Origin: JAJPKK01 sp963802745
GTDB taxonomy: Bacteria; Pseudomonadota; Alphaproteobacteria; Rhizobiales; Xanthobacteraceae
Direction of reading: 5' to 3'
DNA: 64,000 nucleotides
Assembly: GCA_963802745.1 (NCBI GenBank)
Contig: CAWDKL010000035.1
Span: 62,001-126,000 of the forward strand
The notes beneath the pieces are model-generated. The model made no database searches. It worked only from the letters and a program-made list of their open reading frames with translations, and had not been told where the DNA came from. Each line of letters begins with the position of its first letter. The first letter of the stretch is position 1. A program made the position numbers and the translations under genes. Shown in pieces: positions 1 through 10,177 of the stretch.

Positions 1-3000
1 AAGGATTTTTCTCCGGCTCAACATCGCCGGAACCTTCTTGTTCGGGCAGCCGAGGCCATCGCGCGAGTCCCAACCGCGCCGATAACCATCAGTGGCATTC
101 CGCCCGAGCCGCTTGAGGAACTGAAGTCGGCAGGCGTGCTTAGGGATAATGACCTTGGACATTCGGTCGTCTTCACACACGACATCTACGAGGAATGGGC
201 GCTCTGCGAGCTTTTGGTCCACCGGCGAGCAAATATCCTCGAGTTGTTCCGACAAACAGCGGAGTCCGATACTCTAATCCGCCCTATGCAACTTCTGGGC
301 GCGTATTCATTGGAAACGAACTCGTCACCGGACGAGTGGAAGGCGCTGCTCGATGTGATGGGAGATACCGCGCTGCGACCGGTCTGGCAGCGCGCCATTC
401 TGATATCCTGCGTGCAGTCGACGCTAACGACGCAGCTATTGCAAAAGCTGAAACGGGATTTGCTCGAAGACGATGCCGATCGCTTGCGAAAACTGCTTCT
501 TGCAATGAGAACAATCGAGGTGTTGCCCAACCCGTTCTTTCTGAACCAACAGCTAACACCAGATATAGAACCGGAAGAGCGTGCGAGATTAGCACATCAT
601 ACCGCGAAGCCTAAGCCACTGACTTGGGTTCGATTCCTTGATTGGCTCATGCCGCAGATAACCGTATTATCAGATTCCTTGATTCCAGACCTGTTGCCGT
701 TCTTCAAAACCTGGCAAGACGCATTCCCCGGCAAAAAAGTGCGGCATTGCCGCGAGATCGGCGTAATAGCCTATAGCTGGCTAAATGAGATTGAAGGAGA
801 CACCTATCCTAGAGAATCAAAGAACTACCGCCGGCCTTTCGGCGGTGTGCGATTGGGCAAGGATGCTGTAAAACTTATTCGCGCCCTGTTTCTGTCTTCC
901 GCAGGCGATATTCCCGAACTCGCCTCCGAATATCTTCGCGAGACCGCTTCGGACCAGGAGGACGTACATATGTTCCGGGCGGGAATACTCAGCAATTGCA
1001 ATGCACTTGCACTTCATTTATCCGCGGAACTCGTTGATTTCTTTTTGGCCACCTTTCTGGAATATCCGAACGAGCGACGCGATCCATTTGGTGGTCTTTC
1101 GGATTACGTGTTTGACAAACTTGGTGTTGCGGACGATCATCAATTCTATCCAGCTTCGCCAATTCAGCCTCCTTTCCTGTATCTCCTTCGCACGCATGAG
1201 GATCAAGGCCTTCGCCTTATACGGGGACTTTGCAATCACTCCGTAGGCATCTGGCGCAAGGCGAGGGAACGCGAAAGACGCTACTCCCAATCAGGGACAC
1301 CAATTCCCATCGAATTGGAGTTTCCATGGGGGGCCCAGACCTTCTGGGGCGACGCGCAGGTCTACCTTTGGTTCCGCGGCGTCTGGGGCAACGACGCCGT
1401 CGAGTTCCGCCTTGATGGCACTTGAGCAGTGGTCCCTTGAAAAGCTCGAAGCAGGCGCAGTGTTCGAGGATGTTTTCCGGAAGGTCATCGAGGGCAACGA
1501 TTCCGTGGCCGCACTCGGCGTCGGGGTAAGCTTATGCCTTGCTCAGGCGGGCGCATCGCTCGAATGCGCGTTTCCCATGCTGACCTGCCCATACCTATGG
1601 GAGTGGGATATCGCGCGCGTCATCCAAGATGCCTCGCCCGCCAACCAAATCGGCAATTGGTACCACGACCGCATTGAGCTCTCCGCGGTCCGTAAATTAA
1701 ACGAGAAATCTCACCGGAAATATGATATAAGACATCTCGTTCCCTATTTCGTCTTCTCCGGTGATAAAGCGGTTGTCACAGGTTTTCGGACCGCATTCGT
1801 TCTTTTCCGGATCGACTACCAGTTAGCTACGAGGAAGAAAACCATAACTCAGCACATATCGCGACCCTACGCGAGAAGATGGTTTGTTTTTCCGAGCAGG
1901 CGGAACCGCAATATTGGAAGACAGCACCGACCGCCGACGGCAAGCATATCCAATTGTGGAACGACCCGCCATCATTGAATCAAGAAAAGTATAAGGAACA
2001 GCAGGACCGGCATGTTCGACATACCCAACACCTCTCGATGGCGATGTGGGCAACCAAATCACTTGAGAGCGGTAAGATTGACGAGCATTTCACGTTAGAG
2101 GACGCGGTCACCAAGGCGCAAAGTTGGGGCAGCCCCTACCTCTTTGACATCCGAACGGAGTCATTTGACGAAAGATACCAGGCCGCCGCTGTGGCCGGGG
2201 CCGCTTGCGTCGCCGCTAAGAATGCACCGCCCGAGGCCTGGACCGAGGATTTGGCCGCATGGTGCCTGAATATCATGGAAAGGGCGGCGACCGCGCCGGA
2301 GGGCGAAAGTGATTTGTTAGTACGGAGTGCAGTGCTGTGTATGCACCCCGCGGTATTCGCAGCACAAGGCTATTCGGCGCTTCTGGCGCGTGGCTTTGCG
2401 ATCGACCGCTGTCAGCAGGCGCTGTTAAATCTCGCCGTCGATGCGCTTCAGGGCGTCCAGATTAGTGTGCTTGCCTCCGCAAAGTCGTATGCTGCCGCGC
2501 ACCCGGACTTCTATTGGGTACTACTCGACTTGGTGCTTCAACAATGCGTCGTGCAGAGTGGCCAAATCCCGGACTTTCATTCGGTTGTCTGGGACATACA
2601 GGAGTTGGAGCGTAAGCTTGCTCTTCTCGACCGAGCGGAAGGTTTTCTTAACTTGAGGTGCACACCCAGTCTGCCAAACATCCCAACGTCATGGGTTTTG
2701 GCCGAGAAGGGATCGAGGCGCGTCTTTAAAGAGACGAAGGGATACGTGCGCAATGACATTTGCTTTATGTGGGACCTCGCCGGAAAGGTCCTTCCGCATA
2801 TCTGCCTGGAACCATTATTGATAAATACCGATCGGCGGGCGCAGCTTTTGGATCTGCTCAGCGAATTCATGGATTTCACCTTTAAGGAGATCGTCCCGCC
2901 ATTTGCTTCGTCGAAGAAGAAGCATCGAGGTAACGCACCCTACGAGTGGGTATTCGAATTCTCCGCGTGGTGTGGCAAGCTATCTGTGTGCCTGACCTCT

Positions 3001-3657
3001 GATGAGGTCAGGCGATCGATCCTATCGCGCATCTGGGCTGAGGACATGGAGACATCGCTTATGATGATGCCGAGCCTGATGCGTGCGTTCATGGTCCGGG
3101 GACTTCTCCAACCGGCTGATATCAGCGACGAACACGTATCGCTTTGGGCGGAGATGGCAGGGTGGTTGTTTACAAGCCCTGAGTGGAGGGACGGAGGGCA
3201 AGGTGATTACCTTGATCGCGAGTTCAGCTCTTGTGCCTTCTTGACACTGTTCTGCGTAGCCCCTGACTTTTCACCGCTGATTTGTGAAATCGATCCAGGG
3301 TGGCGCCATCTCAAAAAGTTTCTACCAGTCATCAAACGCTCCATCTGCGAGTTTGGCTTGAACGGCACTTTATATCACGGTGTCATCACCTTCCTAAAGC
3401 GGGGTGGCATCGATCTCCTTCCAGAGCCCGCACTGGCGTGGCTACACAGCATTGTGATAACGAGAAAAGAGGATGAAAAATTCTGGGAGGCCAACGGAGA
3501 GAGCACAGTGGAACTCATTAAGCAGCTTGTCTCCCAGAAGGCCGGCGTTATCACGTGCGAACATCGAAAACTGATTACGGCCATCGCCGACATCCTGGTC
3601 GATGATGGCGTCCGTGGTGCGGGTTTCCTTCAACAAGAACTCTTGCGCACTGGCTGA
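1..3657 (+). pseudogene. Large STAND/NACHT-like NTPase, C-terminal part, two frameshifts
   Basis: Open from the first base, so the gene starts before the window. The visible 1200 or so residues look like the helical region that follows the ATPase core of large STAND-type proteins; the early FTHDIYEEWAL segment is typical of the winged-helix/helical arm after the NTPase. The P-loop itself would lie upstream and cannot be seen. Reading runs in frame 1 to a TGA at 1425. It is restored in frame 2 by dropping one base near 1402 (AVES-ALMALEQW), then returns to frame 1 near 1800 (a missing base; continues FPDRLPVSYEEE) and ends at 3657. The two lesions compensate. The gene is visibly AT-richer than its neighbours, suggesting transfer. 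Many such proteins are antiphage sensors, but that role is inference here. Confidence 0.6.
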
Positions 3658-3767
3658 TGGGTGCGGATAGCTGCAATGAAGGTCATCCAGACGCCGAGCC
3701 TATCCAAATCATGTTCGATTTTACGATGGATATTGCCAAACGCGATGCGCATGACGAGGCTGCGTAG
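3657..3767 (+). CDS. Tiny ORF overlapping the end of the STAND gene
   Basis: A 36-codon ORF whose ATG overlaps the STAND stop codon (TGATG). The peptide is acidic, with MFDFTMDIAKRDAHDEAA at its C-terminus. The stop/start overlap suggests translational coupling. Equally, it could be the last piece of the STAND protein displaced by another frameshift, because that gene already carries two. I do not recognise the peptide. Confidence 0.3.
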   Translation: MGADSCNEGHPDAEPIQIMFDFTMDIAKRDAHDEAA

Positions 3768-3877
3768 TTCCCCTTTTTTACCAACCCAACTCGGACGGCC
3801 AACTTCCTGGGTCGAAAATCGTCATCTCCACACTCTCGGCTTCCGCTATACTGCCGCCACCAAGGAGATCCGCGCCC

Positions 3878-4990
3878 ATGAACATCGAGGTCAGGCAACC
3901 CGTCCGCGCCCGTCCGGTGCCCGCCAAGGCGCGGCTGGAGATCGTGGATGTCGACATCCACCCGAAGAATTCGCTGGAGGACCTGCGACCCTATCTCAGC
4001 AACCGCTGGTGGGACTATTTGCAGACCTATGGCCGGCGCTCCCGCCATGGCTTCGCCAACGGCTATCCGTTTCCGAAAATGACGCCGATCGCGGCGCGGC
4101 GCGATGCGTGGCCGCCGAACGGCGCCGGGCCGGGCGGCGACCTCGACTTCATGCGCGCCCAGCATCTCGATCATTACGGCATCGATTTCGGCGTGCTCAA
4201 CCCGCTCGCCCCGTCGGGCCAAGGCGACCAGAATGCCGGGCTGTCGGCCGCGCTCGCCTTCGCGACCAACGAGTGCCAGCTGGCGCGCTGGACGCACCGC
4301 GACAAGCGCCTCAAGGCCTCCGTGGTGGTGCCCTACGAGGACCCGGAAGCCTCCGTGCAGGAAATCCGCCGCCGCGCCGGCGACAAGAATTTCGTCCAGG
4401 TGCTGCTGTTGAGCCGCACTGCCGAGGCACTCGGCCGCAAGCGCTATTGGCCGATTTTCGAAGCCGCGGTGGAAGCCGGGTTGCCGGTCGGCATCCACGC
4501 GTTCGGCTATAGCGGCTGGGCGATGACCGGCACCGGCTGGCCGTCATTCTATCTCGAGGAGACCACCGAGCACGCCACCTCGGCCCAGACCGTGGTCACC
4601 AGCATGGTGATGGAGGGGCTGTTCGAGCGCTTGCCGGCGCTCAAGATCATCATGATCGAATGCGGCTTCGGCTGGCTGCCGTCGCTCGGCTGGCGGCTCG
4701 ACAAGCTTTGGAAAACGATGCGCGACGAGGTCCCGCATCTCACGCGGCCGCCATCGGAGTACATCCGCGAGCATTTTTACGTCTCGACCCAGCCGATGGA
4801 GGAGACCGAGGACCCGGCCCACCTCCTCGACACCATGCGCTGGATCGGCCTCGACCGCATCCTGTTCGCCACCGATTACCCGCACTGGGATTTCGACGAT
4901 CCCGTGATGGCGATCTCGCCGGTATTTTCGGACGCGGAGCGGCGGATGATTTTCGCGGGGAATGCGAAGAGGCTGTTCGGGCTGGGGTGA
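3878..4990 (+). CDS. Amidohydrolase family protein (Amidohydro_2/ACMSD-like)
   Basis: A 370-residue TIM-barrel metal hydrolase or decarboxylase of the Amidohydro_2 family. The metal-binding DxH pair is in VDVDIHP (residues 23-29), a central histidine in GIHAF follows the mid-barrel strands, and the late aspartate is in ATDYPHWDFDD near the C-terminus. Family members include ACMSD-type decarboxylases and aromatic-ring catabolic hydrolases; the substrate cannot be read from sequence. An AAGGAG ribosome site at 3862-3867 fixes the ATG. It is convergent with the alpha/beta hydrolase gene at 5103-6164, which could act in the same catabolic setting, though nothing proves it. Confidence 0.88.
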   Translation: MNIEVRQPVRARPVPAKARLEIVDVDIHPKNSLEDLRPYLSNRWWDYLQTYGRRSRHGFANGYPFPKMTPIAARRDAWPPNGAGPGGDLDFMRAQHLDHYGIDFGVLNPLAPSGQGDQNAGLSAALAFATNECQLARWTHRDKRLKASVVVPYEDPEASVQEIRRRAGDKNFVQVLLLSRTAEALGRKRYWPIFEAAVEAGLPVGIHAFGYSGWAMTGTGWPSFYLEETTEHATSAQTVVTSMVMEGLFERLPALKIIMIECGFGWLPSLGWRLDKLWKTMRDEVPHLTRPPSEYIREHFYVSTQPMEETEDPAHLLDTMRWIGLDRILFATDYPHWDFDDPVMAISPVFSDAERRMIFAGNAKRLFGLG

Positions 4991-5013
4991 GGGGCGGCCG
5001 GGCAGGCGCGATG

Positions 5014-5045
5014 CGTTGATCGGCGAAGCGAAGTGCCCATCAACG
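5014..5045. repeat. Inverted repeat between convergent genes
   Basis: CGTTGAT and ATCAACG, 7-bp perfect arms 18 bases apart, lie between the 3' ends of the amidohydrolase and the alpha/beta hydrolase genes. They could form a weak bidirectional terminator stem, but no T-run follows on either side. Confidence 0.35.
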
Positions 5046-5102
5046 AGGTTCGGCGTAGGTTCGTCGGCCGCTGACTGGGCGCCGAAAGCGTCTCGATCTG
5101 CC

Positions 5103-6164
5103 TTACGCGCGCAACTGCGCCGCCATCCAATCGGCGGAGCGGGCGCGATAGCGGTAGAACCGGTTGTGCGCCACGTGGTTGCCATCCTCGATCACGAGGA
5201 GTTCCACCGGGCCGCGCGCGCGTTCGGCGAGGCGGTGCGCATCCTCCGGGGGACATAGGCGATCGAGCCCGCCGGCGATGACGAACAGCGGACAGGTGAT
5301 GTGTTCCGCCACGCCGTCGAGGCACAGTTCGTGGGCGCGGCGGCGGCCCTCGGCGTCGCTCGCCGCGTGGCTGCGCGCCACGAAGGCGGCGCGGGTTAGC
5401 TCCGGCAGGCTGTCCCACAGGGCGCCGAAGTCCCATGGGCCGCAATTGGCAATGCAGGCGCGGATGCGCTTGTCGAAAGCCGCGCTGCGCGGCGCATAAT
5501 AGCCGCCGAGGCTGATGCCCCAGATGCCGATGCGGGCGGCGTCGAGGTCGGGCCGGGTCGCCGCGATCCAGTCGATCACGATGCCGGCGACGGCTTCATA
5601 GTCGGGCCGGATCGGGAAATCATATTCTGCCTCGCCCTGGCCGGGGCCGTCGAAGGCGAGGATCGCCATGCCGCGATCGAGGAAATTTTGTTCGAAAGTG
5701 AGGAGCTCCTCCTTGGTGGAATCGAGCCCCATGGTCATCAGCACCACCGGCGGGCGGGCGACGCCGCGCGGCTTGCGCAGGGTGCCGGCGAGGTGCTTTC
5801 CCGCATAGGGGATCAGCACCCGCTCGCCCGGGGGAGAGAGGTGCGGCAGCGCCAGGTCGAGGCATTCCACCGCCCGCTTATGGGCGGCGCGCATCTGCGC
5901 CATGTCGCTGACGAATAGATATTTGGCGAAGTGATAGGTGACGGCGGCACGCGAAAGATGCTCGCCGGCGCTGATGAAATGCCGTTCCGCCAGCGCCTCG
6001 CGACCGAGATCCTCATGAACCTTCGCCCGCGCCGACCAGGCGGCGCACCAATCCTCCCAGCGTTCGAGCGAATTGAGCACGTCGAAAAAATCGCTGGCCG
6101 CCACGCCATTGACGGTGAACCGCGCCAGCCAATTGGCCGCGTGCTTGATCCGGGCATCCGCCAT
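5103..6164 (-). CDS. Alpha/beta hydrolase (FrsA / pseudooxynicotine-hydrolase-like)
   Basis: A 353-residue alpha/beta hydrolase with a long N-terminal helical cap (about residues 1-110), as in the FrsA and 2,6-dihydroxypseudooxynicotine hydrolase group. The nucleophile elbow is GISLGG, the acid probably lies in GGLDRLCPP and the histidine in EDGNHVAHN. FDGPGQGEAEYD is the oxyanion-side motif common in this group. The group cleaves C-C, ester or amide bonds; the substrate here is unknown. A GAGGA site sits 9-10 bases before the ATG. No signal peptide, so cytoplasmic. Confidence 0.85.
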   Translation of the reverse strand: MADARIKHAANWLARFTVNGVAASDFFDVLNSLERWEDWCAAWSARAKVHEDLGREALAERHFISAGEHLSRAAVTYHFAKYLFVSDMAQMRAAHKRAVECLDLALPHLSPPGERVLIPYAGKHLAGTLRKPRGVARPPVVLMTMGLDSTKEELLTFEQNFLDRGMAILAFDGPGQGEAEYDFPIRPDYEAVAGIVIDWIAATRPDLDAARIGIWGISLGGYYAPRSAAFDKRIRACIANCGPWDFGALWDSLPELTRAAFVARSHAASDAEGRRRAHELCLDGVAEHITCPLFVIAGGLDRLCPPEDAHRLAERARGPVELLVIEDGNHVAHNRFYRYRARSADWMAAQLRA

Positions 6165-6470
6165 CGTGTTATTCCTCGTGCGTGGAGCGCCGGATTAGGG
6201 CTGGCTGGGGTTTTGTGTCAATTCGCGCTGCGGACTGGCTTCAACCGGACGAGGACACGACGAACCAACTTCCGGTGAGTTGAGACACGAACCTTGTGCT
6301 GTCGTACGCCGGGGCCGGCCAACGCGCTGCCAAGTAGGCTGCCAAGAAAAACGATGCTGGCGGGACGGGAGTCTTGGGGATGTTGGGGCCGCAGATTGGG
6401 AGTCCGAGACTCGATTACGACGACATAATCGGGTATGAAGAGCGACCTTTTCACCGCGGCCGAGTTGAAA

Positions 6471-7070
6471 ATGAACGAGATCGTCAACCTGACGCGACAA
6501 CGCCCGACGACGCGCGCGGCCGATGGTCTGCCGCGGTGGCGATGGACCGTGGCGGAGGTCGAGCAACTGGCGGCGGCGGGCGTCTTTCGGGACGATGATC
6601 AATTCGAATTGTTTGGCGGAGAAATCGTGCCGATGTCACCCAAGGGGCGCCGCCACGAGATCATCCGCGTGAGGCTGGGCCACCGGTTCGCGCGGCTGGC
6701 GCCGGAGGACATTTTGATCGCCCCCGAGCCGCAATTCAACCTGACCGACGATACCTATCTGGTGCCGGACCTGCTGGTGCATCCGAGCAGGATCGACACG
6801 CCGGATGTGCGGGGCGCCGATGCGCTGCTGGTGGTGGAGGTCGCGGAGACGAGCCTCGCCTACGACCTCAAGACCAAGATGCCGCTCTACGCGGCACATG
6901 GCGTGCCGGAATACTGGGTCATCAATGCGGCCACGCTAATGACCACCGTGCACCGCGAGCCGTCCGGTGACAGCTATGCCGATGTGCGCGAACTCGAGCC
7001 GGAGGCGCCGCTGGTTTCGCGGCTCGCCCCCGGCCTGACGGTGGTGTTAAATCAGCTAATACGTGGGTAA
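6471..7070 (+). CDS. Uma2 family endonuclease-fold protein, copy 1
   Basis: A 199-residue Uma2/DUF820 protein with the PD-(D/E)XK nuclease fold: FELFGGEIV (early acidic strand), VPDLLVH (aspartate), LVVEVAETS (E-x-E) and GVPEYWVIN. An in-frame ATG at 6435 would add 12 residues. I prefer 6471 because MNEIVN then aligns with MNEIFN at the start of the second copy. Uma2 proteins are expanded in some bacteria and their biological role is unsettled. It is followed after 23 bases by a close paralogue, so this is a tandem duplication, probably one transcript. Confidence 0.85.
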   Translation: MNEIVNLTRQRPTTRAADGLPRWRWTVAEVEQLAAAGVFRDDDQFELFGGEIVPMSPKGRRHEIIRVRLGHRFARLAPEDILIAPEPQFNLTDDTYLVPDLLVHPSRIDTPDVRGADALLVVEVAETSLAYDLKTKMPLYAAHGVPEYWVINAATLMTTVHREPSGDSYADVRELEPEAPLVSRLAPGLTVVLNQLIRG

Positions 7071-7093
7071 TATATTACCTGGAGGTGCTGGAT

Positions 7094-7690
7094 ATGAACG
7101 AAATCTTCAACCCGATGCTGGAGCGCACGACGCGCGCGGCCGATGGTCTGCCACGGTGGCGGTGGACGGTGACGGAGGTAGAACAACTCGCAGCGGCGGG
7201 CGTCTTTCGTGACGATGATCAGTTCGAATTGCTTGGCGGAGAAATCGTGCCGATGTCACCAAAGGGGCGCCGCCACGAAATCATCCGGCAAGGGCTTGGT
7301 TACCGGTTCGCACGGCTCGCACCGGAAGGAATTTTCGTTGCGGCCGAGCCCCAGTTCAACCTAACCGCCGACACCTACTTGGTACCAGACCTCCTGGTGC
7401 ATCCGACCACAATCGCAACGCCGGATGCACGCGGCCCGGATGCGCTGCTGGTGGTGGAGGTCGCGGAGACAAGCCTCTCCTACGACCTCAAGACCAAAAT
7501 GCCGCGCTACGCCGCGCACGGCGTGCCGGAATACTGGGTGACCAATGCCGCCACGCTGATGACCACCGTACACCGCGAACCAACCGGTGGCACCTACGCC
7601 GACGTGCGCGAAATCGCGCCCGACGCACCGCTGGTTTCACGGCTCGCCCCCAGCCTGACGGTGGTGCTCGCTTCGCTGATGTGGGTTTAG
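7094..7690 (+). CDS. Uma2 family endonuclease-fold protein, copy 2
   Basis: A 198-residue paralogue of the preceding gene, near-identical over most of its length (TTRAADGLPRWRW, FRDDDQFEL, VPMSPKGRRHEII, GVPEYWV). Nuclease-fold acidic residues are retained in VPDLLVH and VVEVAETSL. The ATG at 7094 is preceded by GGAGG at 7081-7085; an upstream GTG at 7085 overlaps that site and is unlikely. Synonymous differences from copy 1 indicate the duplication is not brand new. Confidence 0.85.
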   Translation: MNEIFNPMLERTTRAADGLPRWRWTVTEVEQLAAAGVFRDDDQFELLGGEIVPMSPKGRRHEIIRQGLGYRFARLAPEGIFVAAEPQFNLTADTYLVPDLLVHPTTIATPDARGPDALLVVEVAETSLSYDLKTKMPRYAAHGVPEYWVTNAATLMTTVHREPTGGTYADVREIAPDAPLVSRLAPSLTVVLASLMWV

Positions 7691-7735
7691 CGGTTTGCCC
7701 GCGGACACGTCCGAATCGGGCAGGCAACCTGCGTG

Positions 7736-8257
7736 TCATTCGTCCAGTGGCACATCAACGAAGGCCGCGATTGCTGCCTTGCGTCGCGCATATTCTGCAA
7801 CCCATTGCGAATTTTCCATCTGTCTCACAAAGATGGTGAGTTTTTGCCGACTGGTTAAAGTGCTCCACCTCTCTGGATATTTCTTTTTAGCTATATCGCA
7901 ACAAAGGTCCCACATGCCCTGCATCGTGGAGTCTTCAAATTCAATACGAATAATTTCAATAATATCTGGCCTTTTCGGATAGGTGCGGAGCCGGTAGGTT
8001 CCTGGTTCAATTCGAGCGAAGATATCGTACGATCCATCCTTGTCAAAGTCACGTGCATCGGAGCAATAATTGTTTATGCAGCGGGTGATTGTTTGCTCCA
8101 TCGCCTCAACATCGCGATCTCGGGATTTTGATATCCTGCGAGCAATGTCGCGGACATGGCCTTTGCCGCCGAGTGTTGAGAGAACATCAATAATGTCATC
8201 CAACCAACGCTCCTTTATGGGATGCTCGGCGAGAAACGGGGGAACCTTGTCGTCCAT
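7736..8257 (-). CDS. Winged-helix (HARE-HTH-like) protein of unknown function
   Basis: 173 residues. The start at 8257 is set by an AGGAGG sequence 4 bases upstream; the longer upstream reading frame has no such support. Residues 10-90 look like a winged helix of the HARE-HTH type (WLDDIIDVLSTLGGKGHVRD, then EPGTYRLRTYP as the wing strand), a domain found in chromatin proteins and in restriction endonucleases. The C-terminal half is helical and unrecognised. There is no attached nuclease or methylase, so it stands alone. The region is AT-richer than its surroundings. Confidence 0.65.
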   Translation of the reverse strand: MDDKVPPFLAEHPIKERWLDDIIDVLSTLGGKGHVRDIARRISKSRDRDVEAMEQTITRCINNYCSDARDFDKDGSYDIFARIEPGTYRLRTYPKRPDIIEIIRIEFEDSTMQGMWDLCCDIAKKKYPERWSTLTSRQKLTIFVRQMENSQWVAEYARRKAAIAAFVDVPLDE

Positions 8258-8713
8258 TTGAGCCTCCTGAGAGAAAAGTTCTCGGAGCATCCAACAAACC
8301 GGTTCCCCGCGCAACCGGGTCGATCCCGCTGCGTGAAGTTGGAGTCTTTCCTTGCTTGCCGACTCGCTAGATGCAAAAGATTCCAACAAAGATTTCGTTG
8401 TTCTGTGAGTTTTCAGCTTCAGCAGAACTGCTCTGATGTACTTTTTTGTTACAGCGGTTTGCCGTTTCGAAGTATCGCATCGCCGGAACTCATAAGCCGG
8501 GCACCGCCTGCCGCCTGCAGACACCATTATCGCCCGCGTAGGATGGAATGACGACCGACAAACACATCAACGGTGCAGCGAAACTTCGCCGCTAGGCGGA
8601 GATAGGTTGAGCGCCTTCGTGTATCCCATCAACAGCGGTGCGAATACAACGGCCGCGGATGGGTATCGCTTCGCTCCACCCATCCTACGACTCAGCGGCA
8701 TGCGGCAACGCGA
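8258..8713. other. Gene-free stretch with one hairpin repeat
   Basis: 456 bases upstream of the winged-helix gene and downstream of the secreted amidohydrolase gene. The only structure seen is a hairpin at 8657-8685: GGATGGGT, a GCTTCGCT-containing loop, then ACCCATCC. Loose relatives of this hairpin recur in other intergenic spaces here. No credible ORF. Confidence 0.5.
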
Positions 8714-10177
8714 TTACTTCGCGGCCGCCTGGCCGAACTCCGCCTGCCACTTCGCCGCGAGCGCGGGACGCGGGACTTGCTGGCCGCGCAAAAACACCTT
8801 CTCGATCGCCCGCGTGTTGGCAATGTTGTCCAGCGGATTGGCGGCGAGGATGATGAAATCGGCGCTGCGGCCGGCGGCGACGAGGCCGGTGTTGAGTTTG
8901 GCGATCTCGGCGCCGTCGCGGGTGGCGGCGACGATCGCTTCCATCGGTGTCATCCCCATGGCGACGAAGCTTTCCAGGTCCAAGTGGTTGAAGAAGCCGA
9001 TCAGGAAGCGGTTCTGGCCAGTGTCGGTGCCCTCGACCACCCGGATGCCGGCGGCGCGCAGCCGCATCGCGCTCTTGGCGTCCGATTCGAACCGGCGCTT
9101 GGCGCGGGCGACCTGCTCGGGTGTCATCTTGGCGAGCGGCTCGCCCCAATATTTCTCGATCTGCGCGGGCGAATAGGTGGCGCGCAGCAGCGGGTCGTCG
9201 AGGAACGCCGGCCGGCCGCCGCCCTGGGTATTCATCCACGACGTGATGAGCGCGGGCGTCATCCACATCATGGGCCGGTCGTTGCGCGCGACCCGGTCCT
9301 TGACCAAGGCGACGATTTCATCGTCCGCGACTTCGCCGTCGCGCACCGGCACGTGCAGCCAGCCCTCCATGCCGTGCCGTATCATCTCCTTGGCATCGGC
9401 CTGCTTGACGTTATGCACCCCGACCGGGACGTTGAACTTGTGCGCCTCGTCGAGGATGGCGTCGTAGAGCGGGGCGGTGAGCGTCGGTTTGGTGCCGCCG
9501 CGGTCGTCCACCCAAATCTTGATGAATTCCGGCTTGATGCGAACATAGTCGCGCACCGCCGCGCGGGCCTCCTCCGGGGTCGAGACCGGATAGGAGACAT
9601 CGACCCGCGATGGGTCGCCCTGCGCGCCCGAGCCAGGCCATGCCATGCCGGGGCCCGCGGTCTTGAACAAGGCGGCGCCCGGAATGACCTCCTCGCGCAC
9701 TTTCAACGGCACGTCGCCCCAGCCGGTGCGGCCGCCCTTCATGTCGGAGCGGTCCACCAGGTCGCCGACCCCGACCACCGCGCCGACGCCGGCGAACGCC
9801 AGGCGCTGCAGGTGGTCGATGAGGTTTTCGCGGGTGAACATGGCCTTCGACATGTTGCCGGCCGGGATGTTTTGGAACCCGAGGTGGCCGTGGAGGTCCA
9901 CGAGCGTCGGCATCACCGTCATGCCGTTAAGATTCACGCGGAGCGCACCGTCGGGCACCTGCACTTCACCGCGGCGGCCGACCGCCGTGAAGCGCCCGTT
10001 CTCCACCACGAAGGCGGAATTCTCGATGACGCCGCCGCCGCCGGTGATGAGCCGCGCGCCTTCGAACACCGCCGCGGTCTGCGCCGGTGCGAGGGCCGGC
10101 CAGAGCGCGGCCGTGGCCAAAGCTGCGCCGGCGAGAACGGCCAGCCGGATTATCTTTCGCTGCTGCGGTCGAAACAT
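8714..10177 (-). CDS. Secreted amidohydrolase family protein
   Basis: A 487-residue metal-dependent hydrolase of the imidazolonepropionase/prolidase-like amidohydrolase group. A signal peptide covers the first 30 or so residues (basic MFRPQQRK, then a hydrophobic stretch ending ALAPAQ). The metal site begins with DLHGHLG, a probable carboxylated lysine lies in FIKIWVDD, histidines occur in GVHNV and GWLHVP, and the late aspartate in EGTDTGQNR. The start at 10177 has GGGAGG just upstream; the longer frame to 10261 lacks it. Probably periplasmic; substrate unknown. Confidence 0.85.
   Translation of the reverse strand: MFRPQQRKIIRLAVLAGAALATAALWPALAPAQTAAVFEGARLITGGGGVIENSAFVVENGRFTAVGRRGEVQVPDGALRVNLNGMTVMPTLVDLHGHLGFQNIPAGNMSKAMFTRENLIDHLQRLAFAGVGAVVGVGDLVDRSDMKGGRTGWGDVPLKVREEVIPGAALFKTAGPGMAWPGSGAQGDPSRVDVSYPVSTPEEARAAVRDYVRIKPEFIKIWVDDRGGTKPTLTAPLYDAILDEAHKFNVPVGVHNVKQADAKEMIRHGMEGWLHVPVRDGEVADDEIVALVKDRVARNDRPMMWMTPALITSWMNTQGGGRPAFLDDPLLRATYSPAQIEKYWGEPLAKMTPEQVARAKRRFESDAKSAMRLRAAGIRVVEGTDTGQNRFLIGFFNHLDLESFVAMGMTPMEAIVAATRDGAEIAKLNTGLVAAGRSADFIILAANPLDNIANTRAIEKVFLRGQQVPRPALAAKWQAEFGQAAAK

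Noticed and set aside
3661..4512. Plus-strand frame overlapping the amidohydrolase start
   Set aside because: Overlaps the amidohydrolase in another frame, and the translation is arginine-rich without domain content.
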